This document shows, piece by piece, positions 31,756-43,502 of a DNA stretch of 64,000 bases. A model generated the notes under the pieces. The model was given only the letters and a program-made list of their open reading frames with translations, was not told where the DNA came from and made no database searches. The stretch is taken from NCBI GenBank assembly GCA_037176705.1, contig CM073895.1, positions 310,001 to 374,000 on the forward strand, written 5' to 3'. This DNA is from Molossus alvarezi (taxonomy: Eukaryota > Chordata > Mammalia > Chiroptera > Molossidae). Each line of letters opens with the position of its first letter. The first letter of the stretch is position 1. The translations under genes and the position numbers were made by a program.

Positions 31756-34700
31756 ATGGGGAACAGCCACTGCGTCCCTCAGGCTTCCAGGAGGCTCCGG
31801 GCCTCCTTCTCCAGGAAGCCCTCGCTGAAGGGAACTAGGTGAGGGGCGCGGCCGCGCTGGGTCCCGGGTCGCCCTCACCTGCCTGGGGTCAGGCTGCGAG
31901 CGGCTCTTCCTTTGTCCCCAGAGAGGATGGCAGGAGGAAGCTGGCCGGCCTGTTTGGCTCCGAGGCCAGCCCCGACGGGGACACCACGGCCGACAAGATA
32001 TTCTACTACATCCCGGGGACGGTGAGCGGCGGTGGGCGTGTCCCGGCGCGGGCCGGCGCCCAGGGGTGCGGTGGCGGTGGGCTGCGCGGGCTCCGGGGCT
32101 CCGGGTCAGCCGGGGGGCGTCAGATCCAGAGCTGGGCGAGGAGGTGGGACAACCCCGCCCTCGAGGCTCCTCTGGCCGAAAGTCTGAGCCGAGCGAAACT
32201 GGGACGGACTCTGAGTCAGTGGGTGAGCGCACCAGCCAGGCGGCGGTGGGCGGGGCCTCCGAGGGCAGCAGGACCAGCCCCGGTGTGTGCCCGCCCGGCC
32301 CTGCGCGGACGGCGTGTCCGGGCGCACTGCGGCTGGACCAGGCACACGGATCTCTGAGTTGTGGGGGGGTTGGATGTTGTGTTCCCAGGGTGGATGTCAG
32401 TCCCACCCCAGTCCCCCTTCACGCGGAGTAAGGGGCTTCTGTGAACAGCGAGCCAGCCTCGCACCTGTTCCAGGCCTCAGTTTCTTCCAAGGTGCGTCCC
32501 AGCGTCCACCACTGCCTCCTCCCATACGTAGATCCCGCCGCCGCCCCCCCTTCACAGCAAGGACTGACCACCAAGTGGAGTTGAAAACCACCCCCTCCCC
32601 CTGCCCAGCTCCTACAGAAGTAAAAGTTAGCGAAGGGGGAGAGACACTCAGCTTCCCAGACCACTGGCATCAGCCCCAGGATGTGGGGGAAATTACCCCC
32701 GAGTTCTTATTCCAGGAGCATCTAGGAGGGGTGCAGGAGGGACAGGTGTGGGTGACTGTGCCGGGGGCTGGGGCCAGGCTCGCCCTGCACTCCTCGGTCC
32801 TCACACTGGTGTGGGCTTCCAGCACCCACCTTTCCAGGTGTTCCCCTCAAGCTGGGAAGCCTCTGCCTGGCCACTCTGAGGTCCTGGGGCTCCCTGTGGG
32901 CATATACTGGCTCTAGAAACTGTGCTCTCAGAGGAAGGGGGTCCTTCTGTGTGGCCATTTCGGACCTCAGCTCCCACTGTTCGGGTCCAGGACACATCAT
33001 GGGACCTGGAAGAGTCCCTGGGGCAGCCGTCCTCTCTGGCCAGGACTGGCAGTGGCTGGAGAGGGGACCGGGCATGTTGTACCTGGGGAAATCGGGCCTG
33101 GGAGAAGCCAGCTCTCTTTGGGTCCTGCCCATGGCGGCACTGAACTGACTCCTCCTTGGACCCTAAGGCTGAGCCCAGGCCACAGGGCCAGTTTCGCAGC
33201 CCGTCCTGCTCTGTGGCCTATTTTTCATGGTCCCATCCCAGCGTCATTCCCCGAACTGGGTGTGGGTGCGGGAGGCCCCACCCAGAGGCAGGGAGGCCGG
33301 GAAGCTGCAGGTCTGTCTGTGTACATTCCTGGGCTTGTCTCAGGGACAGCTCAGCGCGCAGGGCTCAGCAGCCGGGAGGCAGCCCCTGCCAGGTCCCAGA
33401 GGGAGCGCGGCCCCTCCACAGCTCCCCTTCAGCTGCAGGTCGGCTCCCAGCCCTGTCTGACACCCAATCCAATGACCAAGTACCCGTTTGTAGAGGCCCT
33501 TCTGTGTCCCAGAACTGGCTGTTTGCGGGCACCAGCAGGCAGGCATCGAACCCCAGCACTCCCAGACCTATCCTGGCCCCCACAGGGCCACAGTGGGCAG
33601 AACAGACAAGTCTGTGCTCATGGTGTTTCCATCCCTGTGACACAGAGCCAGGTGACCAGACAAATGAGCAGAAGATACAATGAGTAAGATGTGGTTAGAA
33701 CGAGGTATGCCGAGGGGTCAGGAAGGTTGGGATGCTGGAGGGCACCAGACGGGGCATCACAGAGGAGGGGAGACTGACCCAGGGGGAGGAAACAGCAAGC
33801 TCCAAGGCCCTGGGCTGGGCGTGTGTGTGCTGTGAGGGAAGAGGGGGGTGGGGCAGGTGACAGAGGACCCCTCCGCCAGTGCCTGGCCTCCACTAAGCGA
33901 CATTGGGATCAGGGGCGTGAGCTTTCTTCCCACCTACACGTTCCCAGACACCACATTGGCTGCTCAAAACGGGCCATGGAGGGCCTGGCAAGTGCTGTAA
34001 ATCAGACACACACACCCTTTTTTTTTTTTTTTTTATCCTCACCCGAGGACATTTTTTGATATTTTGTTCAGATAGAGTGAGAGGGAGAGAGAGAGAGAGA
34101 AACATCGACGTGAAATCGACACATCGAGTGGTTGCCACCCACACGACCCAACCAGGGCTGGGGACAAACTGCAACCAAGGTACGTGCCCTTAGCGGGAAC
34201 CGAACCCGGGTCTCTCCGGACCGCAGGTCGACGCTCTAACCGCTGAGCCAAACCGGCCAGGGCCAGACACCCCCCCTTTTGAAGAAGCAGGTATTAAAAC
34301 ATTTCCCAGCTGACAGTGGAGATTCAGGAGGGTTTTGAGTAGTGCCTCATTCAGACACCCAAAACCCTGTGATCAACAAGACTTAGGGGGTTGAGCAACC
34401 AGAACAAGGGTACGCAGCCTAAGAGTCTCCTCCGAATCCAAGCATCACTGTTTCCACTGCTGGACACATGATGCCATGACTCGCAGTGAGGCCTCTGTGT
34501 GTGTGTGTGTGTGTGTGTGTGGTGGTGGTGGAACTCAGGCCCCCTCCCCTGAGCTCTACTCCCCGCAGGACCTACCGGGCCTGGAGAGCCAGCGAGCACA
34601 CCTGGACCAGCCGTTCCTGAGTGTTTTCAAGAAGGGGCGGCGCAGGGTGCCCGTGAGGAACCTGGGCAAGGTTGTGCACTATGCCAAGGTCCAGCTGAGA

Positions 34701-37700
34701 TTCCAGCACAGCCAGGTGGGGGCCAGGCCTGGTGGGTGCTTGGGGCTCAGTCTGCACCCACGCCCTGGTGCTCAGACGGTCGCCCTGCTCCCCCCAGGAT
34801 GTCGTCGACTGCTACCTGGAGCTGTTCCCTTCCCACCTCTACTTCCAGGCCCACGGTTCTGAGGGACTCACTTTCCAGGTGAGGGACGTGGGCAGAGGGA
34901 GGAGTGTAGGAGGACAGGGAGAAAGCCCCTTGAGAGCCGGTGACGACAGCCCCTGGGGGTCCTCCAGCCCTCCCTTTCGCTGTGCTCTGGCAGGGTCTGT
35001 TGCCGCTGATGGAGCTGAGCATCTGTCCACTGGAGGGGTCCAAAGAACATGCCTTCCAAATTACAGGTGTGGGGGCGTGAGCCATCCCAGTCCTAGGAGA
35101 CCGAGAGGGCTAGGGCTGCTCAGTGACCTTGGCCTCTGGCAGGGCCCAAAGATACTGGCAGGACCCTGAGCAGGTTGAAGCGTCCTGACTTTTCCTCCAA
35201 TAGGCACACAGCCACGTGCCTGGTGGGCGGGGGCGGGGGGTGTACAGCGGGTCCAGGACAGTGCTATATTCTCCTCCCAACTGTAGCCCTGGGTCTGCGC
35301 GTGGCCCTGGGAAGGGGCAGGGGCCTGTCCTGTGGGCTGCTAGCCCAGCCCACCCTGCTCCTCGGCCCACAGGCCCGCTGCCTGCCCCCCTTCTGGTGCT
35401 CTGCCCCAGCCAAGCCGAGCTGAGCCGCTGGCTCTACCACCTGGACAAGCAGATGGCCCTCGTGGCAGGGCTGCCGTGCCTCCACTCCGCACCCCCGCAG
35501 GTCAGTGCCGGGATCCCCACAGCCCTTTCCAAGCCCCCCTGCCTGCCTGCCCTGACCCCCCTTTTCCAGGGCCCCGCTGAGGACGAGCTCTCCTGGAGTC
35601 TGCAGCCTAGGCTGACCCACCTGCAGACCACATGGGGGCGCCAAATGGTGGGCAATGCCATCTGTGCCTCGAGGGTCAAGCTGCAGCATCTGCCCTCGCA
35701 GGTGGGTGAGGGACGTGGGTGAGGGGCGAGGGAGGGGCAGAGGCAGCAGGTGGGGCCAGCCCTGGGTGCACACCACTGGGGACCACACTCTGCCCTTTGA
35801 CCCTGACAGGAGCGATGGGACCGGGTCCTGGTACTATACCCAACTTCCCTGGCAATTTTCTCTGAGGAGGCCGACGGGCTCTGCTTTAAGGTGGGTCCTT
35901 CACACTGTGACCCACCCCAGGGAGGTGCCCTGTGCGTGGGGGGAGGGGGCGGCAGCTCAGGAGGAACCTGTATTTCGGGGCCAGTTGGGACAGAGCATAC
36001 TGGCCCCACCCACCCAGCCTGCTGCCCTGGTCAGTCTGGTCTCGGTTCTGATGTGGGCACAAGGGCCCTGCCCAGGCACCTGCGTCCTTCTGGAGGATCC
36101 TCAGCCACCATCACCTGGGGTGATCATGGTTTTTCGTTGTGGAGAAACACGCATGGGGGTCCAGTCCTCTCAGCATCCCTTCCCAGTCTTCGCGCGGTGG
36201 AGGGGACCCAGCCCCGCCAGCACCTGTCTGTGTCTGTCCCTGGTTCATGACGGTCCCACCAGAGCCCCACCAGGTGGTGGAGATGCCCCAGGGCAGATGG
36301 AGCGCGCCTGGCTCCCTCAGGGCTGTGTGCCTCGCCCTGCCTGGTGGCCCCCTCTCAGGCGGGTGAGGAGAGCTGGGCCCAGGCAGAGCCCCAGGGTTGC
36401 CCCAAGATGAAGGCCCCACCTTCCTCTGCTGCCCCCCAGGGGGAGCTCCCGCTCAGTGCCATCCACATCAACCTGGAGGAGAAGGAGAAGCAGATCCGCT
36501 CCTTCCTGATCGAAGGTGGGCTGTGGCTGGGCCTGGGCGGGGGGCACGAGCCCACTGGGTGCCAGCCCTCCGTGGGCCGGGCGACACCTCCTATCTGTGT
36601 GCAGGCCGCCTCATCAACACCATCCGGGTGCTGTGTGCCAGCTACGAGGACTACAGCCACTGGCTGCTCTGCCTGCAGACGGTCACCCGCAGGGAGGGGG
36701 CACCCCTGCTGCCCCGCCCCGAGAGCTTCCTGGGGCCACGGGGGCCTGCCCAGGTGAGGGGTCAGCAGGCCCAGGGTGGGCGCCGATGGAAACAGGAGGG
36801 GTGGCTGGGCGTGGTCGCTGGAGAGAGGGGTTCTGCCGTGTGGCTCAGTACCCCCCATCCACTGCCAGGTCCTGGGTGGTGGCCGAGGTTCACTCTCCTC
36901 TGATGGACAGACCAGCTGGGACTCGGGGTACCCGGCACCCCCCTCTACCCGCACCAGCCACTCCCTCCCTGAGTGCTCAGCTGGCTGCCCTGCCCAGCCT
37001 GCATCTGTGAGTATCTGGGGGTGTAGGCAGGGGCCATGAGATGAATTTCTGTTGGGGAGCCTAGGTCCCCATGGCACCCCATCCCTCCTGGGGTGCTAGC
37101 TCCTCAGGGGAGGGCACTTGAGGGTTGTGTGGGAGAGGGCCCTGGAAACCTTTGGAAGGTCTTGTTCCCCACAGGACCACGCCAACCCTGGCTCTACCAG
37201 AATCAGTGGGCAGAAGGCAGAGCTAAGACGGGGCGGCAGCAGCCGGTCACCCGGGAGCAGGGCCCGGGCCGAGGGGCCCGGCCCAGCCACCCCACTGCAC
37301 CTGGACTTGACCAAGGTGGGCCCAGACACTGACCCCAGCTCCGAGCCTGGCTCTCCCTGCCCTCCACCGCCCTGGACTCTGTCTCTCAGGCCCAGAAGGT
37401 CCTGGAGCCACCTGGAAGCCTCAGGTGTGCCCTCCAGGAAGTTTCTCTCTTCACCTCTTGCCTGCAGCTGGCCCAGCTGAGCCAGGAGGGTGGTCCAGAG
37501 GCCCCAGACCACTCACTGGAGACACCTCACTCCCCTCTGTATGCTGACCCCTACACACCACCTGCCACCTCCCACCACAGAATCAGAGATGTCCGGGGCC
37601 TGGACGAGGTGAGTGCCGGGGACAGGAAGAGCTGGACGTGCCCACAGCCCGCTGTCGGGAGTCAGGTCTAGACTGTGCTCCTCCTCCGGGGTCTGGGGTT

Positions 37701-38459
37701 GCCACAGCCTGAGGTTGAGGAAGCCTGAGGTCTGCTTGGGCCACGAGAGGCTCAGGGGGTTTGTGGGCAGGGGCCCCCCAGCTCCACAGAGGCCCCAGCC
37801 CAGGACCTCGAGTCACTGACGCTCCCTGGCAGTTCCTCACGGCAATGAAGAGCTCACCTGGACCCGAGCCCTCGAGCCCGTTCCCCTCCGTGCCTGTGTC
37901 TGTGCCCATCTCCAACCCCAGCTCTGGAGTGTCCAGCCCCCACTGTCTCTCCAGGAAGGGAGCCCCGCAGGCCCGAGCCTCTCAGCGGCACCGGGGCTCC
38001 CTCAAGGGCCGCGGGCCCCGGCCCCCAGACTCTCCTCAGCGCGTGAGTAGCAGCCCCACCCTGGGCGAAGGGTTCCGTGGGGACCTTGAGGGAGCAGGAG
38101 AGACCGAAATGGGGTAATGGGGCACCAAGGACAGGAGCCGGGGCAGTTCGTGCTGGTGCCCAAGCCCCTCCCCAGGGCTCGGCTCTCACACTCCTGTTTG
38201 GGGTCTGCAGGTCTGCCCTTCCAGGGAAGTTTCTCCCGACCCCCGGCTGCATCCCCCAGGTGAGTGAGAGACCCTCCCGCTTTCTGAGGGGCGCTGTGGG
38301 TGTTGCTTCCTGAAGACACACGCACCTCTGCCCCTCCCACCAGACGGCGAAGCCCCCAGGAGGTATGACAACATCTGGGACAAGGCTCCGTCTCCCTCCC
38401 GCCAGCGGTGGCCCCGGGAAGCGGCCGAGGCTGAGGAGGGGCTTGCCCAGTGGATCTGA
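31756..38459 (+). CDS. PLEKHN1: PLEKHN1, pleckstrin homology domain-containing N1
   Basis: PH-domain protein reported to bind phosphatidic acid and cardiolipin and to act at mitochondria in apoptosis (family knowledge). Exons: 31756-31838, 31922-32021, 34569-34715, 34798-34878, 34994-35066, 35373-35500, 35570-35701, 35810-35890, 36440-36515, 36605-36753, 36869-37006, 37175-37315, 37468-37608, 37833-38042, 38211-38259, 38344-38459; total 1845 nt, 614 aa (human 611). The start MGNSHCVPQASRRLRASFSR has Gly2 and Cys6 suited to N-myristoylation plus palmitoylation (inference). PH-type blocks lie at about 70-200 (VFKKGRRRVPVRNLGKVVHY, CYLELFPSHLYFQAHG) and 240-340 (RWDRVLVLYPTSLAIFSEE, HINLEEKEKQIRSFLIEG). 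The C-terminal third is Ser/Pro-rich and ends GLAQWI. The second intron (2.5 kb) carries a SINE. No plus-strand AATAAA was noticed before PERM1. Confidence 0.94.
34017..34262 (-). mobile_element. VES-type SINE, antisense in PLEKHN1 intron 2
   Basis: Read on the minus strand it has the tRNA-like head (ggcccggccggtttggctcagc-like A-box region, gggttcggttccc B box), a CT-rich body, the cctcgggtgaggat end and an A tail (the T run at 34018-34034). The flanks are similar (cagacacacacaccc and cagacacccccccc) and look like a diverged target duplication. Confidence 0.9.
34495..34531. repeat. (GT)n microsatellite with (GGT)n extension
   Basis: About thirteen GT units followed by GGT units, about 40 bases upstream of the PLEKHN1 exon 3 acceptor. 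Length changes here could affect the polypyrimidine/acceptor region. Confidence 0.9.
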
Positions 38460-38978
38460 GGGCCAGGGCAGGCTGCTTCTCAGGACCACCTGCCAGCGTC
38501 AACCCTGGGGGGTCTCAACCCTGGGGGTTCTCCAGCAAGGCCTGGATCTTTCTATGTGGGGCCACTGGCTGACCACCCCCACCCATTACCCAGTCAGGGA
38601 GTGGAGGGGGGTCTCCAGAACCCTGCGTTTTCTGTGCTCTGGAGGGACCAGGAGGACGGCCTCGGCCTGAGGACGCTCTAGCCAGCGCCTGGACCACAGA
38701 TCAGGGTGCGACACCCAGATGGAGGAGTTGGCCTGCCCCCGGGGGAGTGAGGGAGGGGCTTGCTGGGGCTTCACCTGGGAGTGAGAACGGAGCAGGGATG
38801 AAGGTGAAGGTCAGAGGGCTGAGAAAGTTCCACTATCGAGGGTCAGAGTATGGGAGGTCAGAGGTCATGAGGGTCAGAGGTCAGCAAGGCCAGAGGTAGG
38901 GCGGTTGCCCATGCGAGTGGAGTGGTGTTGCTCGGGAGAAATGGACAAGAGACTAAACAAGAAAGAAGAGAAGGAGAT
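38460..38978. other. PLEKHN1 3' UTR / convergent intergenic
   Basis: Follows the PLEKHN1 stop. It contains a short GGTCAGAGGTCA-like repeat cluster at 38840-38895 (ggtcagagtatgggaggtcagaggtcatgagggtcagaggtcag). These direct AGGTCA-type half-sites resemble nuclear-receptor elements but could be a simple repeat. No coding exon seen. Confidence 0.4.
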
Positions 38979-38984
38979 TTTATT
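38979..38984 (-). terminator. PERM1 polyadenylation signal
   Basis: TTTATT on the plus strand (AATAAA on minus), 862 bases beyond the PERM1 stop. It is the only canonical hexamer I noticed in that interval, so the 3' UTR would be about 0.9 kb. Confidence 0.55.
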
Positions 38985-39474
38985 TGTCTGTGTCCACACA
39001 TTCTTCCCTCGGCGGCCGGGAGGCCCCTGCTGCCCAGGGCCTGAGCGGGGCCTCCAGCTGGATGCTCTCCCAACACGTAGCTGGGCCACCTTCCTGCCCT
39101 CCCTCTGGCTCCTCAGCCCCGGGACAGTCCCAAGTGCTCGTCCCTCCACCTGACACCATGGAACGCCACTGTGCACTTCGTCCAGGGCTCCCCCAAGGAG
39201 GGCCCCGGCTCTGCCCTGCAGACCCCTACCCTGCAGGGACGCCTGTGGTCACCTTCCTACGACCCTCCAGCACCTGCTCACTGTCTCAGGCAGGAGCCAA
39301 GGAGGCACAGGTTCAGGCTCCGAGACCCTGCCCCCAGCCCACTGGAGAGCAGGGCAGTGACCTGGACCCCAGCCCCCTGGCCCCTGCCTCCTGCCCAGCC
39401 CTCCAGGGGGGCCATGCTGCTGCTCTGACGCCCCCTAGTGTCCAGGGCTCCTACTGCCGCTCACCCTCTAGGTA

Positions 39475-39645
39475 ACCAGGCAAAATGCAAACATCCCGTT
39501 ACATTTGATTTCAGATAAAGCACAAATGACCTCCTAGTATAAGCACATCTCAAATATCACCTGCTGTCTGAAATCCGTTCTACTGCACACCATTTTCATT
39601 TGCCAGTCTGGCCGCCTTCCTAAGAAACTCCCTGCTCGGCCCCAG
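39475..39645. repeat. Old interspersed-repeat relic, family uncertain
   Basis: An AT-rich stretch in the PERM1 3' UTR, including catttgatttcagataaagcac and agtataagcacatctcaaat. I recognise it as resembling a common ancient mammalian repeat end; the family call would need RepeatMasker. Confidence 0.35.
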
Positions 39646-39845
39646 CCGTCCAACCTTCCAAATCTCCCCTCAGGCGTGGAGCACGGCCCGACTTAGGCCA
39701 CTGGCCTGAGCCTCGGGCAGAGTCCAAGAAAGCCCGGGCTGAGGACAATGGCTCCTTACTGGATGCTGGTGTGGAACACAAGGGTCAAAGGGCAAGGCCA
39801 GGGGACCGCGCCTCTCCCTGCATCTCCGTGGGCCAACCCTGGGTC

Positions 39846-42800
39846 CTAGGAGCTGGGGCCGGGGCTGGCGCTGGGGCTGGGGCTGGGGCTGCGGCGCTCC
39901 CGCCCCACCTGCCGTCGGAAGTAGCGGATGGCGGAGATGGTACCGATGTTCGCCAGCAAGACTGCAAGGGAAGTGAAAGGCTGCCTGAGTGCCGGCTGCC
40001 CGGCCTGGCCCTCGGAGGAGGCCAGCGGGAGGGTGGTGGGCCAGCAATAGGAAGAGCACGGTCAGGAGAGAAATCTGTGCCTCCCCAAGCACCCTCGTCC
40101 CTGCTGGCCCAGCGGGGAGACTTCTGGGAACCAGCCCCACTTCCCCGGGGCCCCCAAACCTGTCTTCCAGGCGTCTGGGGCATGCAGATCCGATGTCCTC
40201 ACAGCCCAGGTGGCAAAGGCTACAAACACCAGGCACATGTCATTCTGGCTGAAGGTGAAGGGGGTGAGGGGACCTCGGGGCTCCCCTAGGAGAGAAAAGC
40301 GTATTTCGGCTCCAGCTGCTCCCTCAGACGTGTGCCCTGGACACATCGGGAGTGTGTCTGTGTGGAGAACACACTCCCCGAGTCACACCTGCCCATGACA
40401 CAGGCCCGTGCGGCACAGCTGAGTCAGGCCGGGGGCCAGCTGCCTCTGGGACACTGATCCCCGGTTTCTAAGACGTCTTCCAGGAGGCCTGTGAGACAGA
40501 GCCCAGGGTGTCCGCAGCCCCGGTGCCGGCCCTGTCACAGGCCGGGCCGGGGCTCTGGTGCCATGTGGGTCTGAGCTCAGGGTGGCAGTCAGGGCACAGC
40601 CAAACCCTCAAATGACCTGGCCTGGGCTGCCCCATCTGGACCGTGTCCTGGGATGGCCAGGAGCTGGTTCCTCCTTCCCAGATCATCCCGAGGCCTCCAC
40701 ACTGGCTCACGGCCAGGGTCCGGCCTGCCCCTCCCCAGCGGCCCTCCTGGCTGACATCCCTGGACAGAGTGTTCCCGAGACCAGGGCAGGCGGGGGGCCC
40801 ACACGACACCCACCTGCTTGCCTGAGCACCAGGTCGAGCTGTTCCGCTGCAGCCGGGCTGGGCTCCGCTGCAGGGCCAGGCTCTCCTCCCCGGGGGGCCG
40901 GCGTGGGGGCCTCTTCAGCCTGAAGCTGGAGAAGGGCAGCCGGCCCGAGCACGCCCTCCAACGTGTCCTCCCCAAGGAAGTGCTCGTAGGCCTCGGGAAT
41001 GGAGATGGGCTCGGGGTCTCCAGGAACAGGGGTTGGCACAGGATCGGCTTCTGGGGGTGAGGCCAGGGAAGGGCCCCCCCGGTGCCCAGCTCTCTTGGCT
41101 CGACTGTCCCGGAAGAAGAACTCACACACTTCCGGCCACTGGACTTGGGCTGTGGCCTCGCCGGCCTCTGCCTCCTCCTCAACGTCTTCATCCTCCTCCT
41201 CAATAGTGTCGCAGAAGAAGAACTCGTAGGCTTCCGGGACGGTCACTGCAAAGCAACTCCTGTACCCGAGTGCCCCAGAGGTAGAGGTGGGGGGGGGCAG
41301 GTGCTTCAGGATCCGAGGCTGGGGGAGCCGGGGCCCAACTGCCACTGCGTCCCAAGCTCCAGGCCCCCCACGGCCCCCCGCTGCCGTCCTGGGGGCTGAG
41401 GGCCAGGCTGCGGCTGGCGAGGGGGGACGTGAGGCCTCCGGTCCTGGCTCCTCCGGGCTGGGCACAGCCATAGAGAACCGCACTTTCTTCTTCCTGGTAG
41501 CTGGGAGGGGCTCCTGAGAGGGGCATCCAGGGCCACCTGCTGAAGGCTCCCCTCCGGGCTTTTCTTGGTGCCCCCCTGAAGACACAACAGAGCTCATATC
41601 CAACTTGGCCAACGGGGCGACCTTGGCCTCCATCGTGTCAGGCCTGGCCTGGGGAGTGGGGGCAGGTGTGGACACACCCACATCAGACTGTGCCTCCGAG
41701 GCCGGGATAGAGAAGTCCACCTCTGGCTTGACCTCTGGGCCCAGCAGGGGCAGGTCCTCATCCAGCCTAGGCTCACAAGCAGGTATAGACTGAGCAGGAT
41801 CAGGACGAAGCTCAGAGGCAGGTGTGGACGGAGCAGGGTCAGGACGAAACTTGCAGTCAGGTGTAGATGGTGCAGGTTCAGGACAAAGCTCAGAGACAGG
41901 TGTAGACAGAGCAGGGTCAGGACGAAGCTTGCAGTCAGGTGTAGACAGAGCAGGGTCAGGACGAAGCTTGCAGACAGGTGTGGACGGAGCAGGGTCAGAA
42001 TGAAGCTCGGAGGCAGGTGTAGACTGAGCAGGGTCAGGACGAAACTTGGAGACAGGTGTGGACAGAGCAGGGTCAGGACGAAGCTCGGAGGCAGGTGTGG
42101 ACGGAGCAGGGTCAGGATGAAGCTTAGAGGCAGGTGTAGACAGAGCAGGGTCAGGACGAAGCTTAGAGGCAGGTGTAGACAGAGCAGGGTCAGGACGAAG
42201 CTTAGAGGCAGGTGTAGACAGAGCAGGGTCAGGACGAAGCTCGGAGACAGGTGTAGACAGAGCAGGGTCAGGACGAAGCTTGGAGGCAGGTGTAGACGGA
42301 GCAGGGTCAGGATGAAGCTTAGAGGCAGGTGTAGACAGAGCAGGGTCAGGATGAAGCTCGGAGACAGGTGTAGATGGAGCAGGGTCAGGACGAAGCTCGG
42401 AGACAGGTGTAGACGGAGCAGGGTCAGGATGAAGCTTAGAGGCAGGTGTAGACGGAGCAGGGTCAGGATGAAGCTCGGAGACAGGTGTAGACGGAGCAGG
42501 GTCAGGATGAAGCTTAGAGGCAGGTGTAGACGGAGCAGGGTCAGGACGAAGCTCGGAGACAGGTGTAGACGGCGCAGTGTCTGACTTCGCTGTGGAGAAA
42601 TCTGGACAAGGTCCCTGGGCAGGTGTGGACACAGTGTGTAGCTCAGCTCCGGGAGTCATTCTGAGTAGGTTCGTACCTTGCTCAGTAGTGGGGACAGGTG
42701 TAGACAGATCCAGTCCTGGCCCTGGCTGGGCCACCTGCTCAGAGGCTCCTGCAGACTCTGGGCCCCGCTCGTCCTGCTGGGCTCCTGCCGTCTGCTCTCC

Positions 42801-43502
42801 CACCCCAGCTGAGAGATCCTTCCCCCGGGACCCAGCGGGGCGGAGGCCCTCTTTGGGCCGGGCCTCGGAGAGCCCCGGGGAGCCCCGCGGGGTGGGAGCG
42901 GAGCCTGCCGCACTGGAGCGCCCACCTCCCTTGGCACCTGCGGCTCGCCTCTTCTTTCGGCTGGGGCTTCGCTGCTGGGCCCCAGGGCTGCCGGGGGGCC
43001 TCTGGGGCAGAGGGCTGCGGCCTGGGGACCCGGGGCTCGGGGGAGCCTCGCCAGGGGGGCGAGGGGCAGGGTCCCGGGGGGCCGGCCCCTGCAGAAGCCT
43101 CTGCATCTCGTCTCTGGAAGGTACTGGCCCTTGGAGGGGCGCGCTCTGGCCGGGAGAGGTGGCGCCAGGGCTGAGGGGTGGCCGGGCTTCTGACCACACT
43201 GACGTGCTGGGCATCTGCTGACTGGCCCCCTGGGCCAGGACAGGCTCTTGCCAAGACCTGCTGACCAGCTGCTGCGCGGCTGCCTGGTCCTCCTCCTCGA
43301 AGCCACGCCAGCCACTCCCCCCGAGAAGGGCCTGGGGCCCGGGGGGGCTGCTGCCACTGCTGTCCCCTTGGTCAATGTCACTGGACAGGGGTTCATCCCC
43401 AGAGGCCAGGCCGGCCTGCAGGAGGCCACACTCCTCGGCAGTGGCCGAGAACTCAGCCCAGTCCTGGTCGCTCAGCTGGACGCTGTACTGGAAGTTCTCC
43501 AT
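39846..43502 (-). CDS. PERM1: PERM1, PGC-1/ERR-induced regulator in muscle
   Basis: Muscle protein induced by PGC-1 and ERR that promotes mitochondrial and oxidative gene programmes (family knowledge). Coding exons in order: 43502-40814, 40285-40160, 39961-39846; total 2931 nt, 976 aa (human 790). The start MENFQYSVQLSDQDWAEFSA matches the family; an in-frame ATG farther upstream (43595) gives an unrelated leader and was not used. Regions: conserved N-terminus; basic SPSRKKRRAAGAKGG segment; about 21 in-frame 13-residue STP repeats; RKKKVRFS motif; three PEAYEFFF-like motifs; and a hydrophobic C-terminal segment (CLVFVAFATWAVRTSD, about residues 914-929) that could sit in the outer mitochondrial membrane. 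It ends in a Ser/Pro-rich tail after IRYFRRQVG. The extra length relative to human comes mainly from the repeat block. Confidence 0.93.
41769..42588 (-). repeat. 39-bp coding minisatellite in PERM1 (about 21 units)
   Basis: A tandem array with period 39 bases encodes a 13-residue unit of the form DPA(P/L)STP(V/A)S(E/K)L(R/H)P. About 21 copies can be read; the edge units are diverged and the centre (about 42000-42560) nearly identical. The period is divisible by three, so copy changes keep the frame. The plus strand is also open through most of the array, a by-product of the repeat. Confidence 0.93.

Noticed and set aside
42000..42584. Long plus-strand open frame (Arg/Lys/Cys-rich repeats) across PERM1
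   Set aside because: It is the antisense reading of the 39-bp minisatellite. A period divisible by three keeps any stop-free frame open. No homology or splice context.
41769..42588. CRISPR-like regular repeat array
   Set aside because: There are no unique spacers. It is a head-to-tail coding minisatellite in a mammalian gene.
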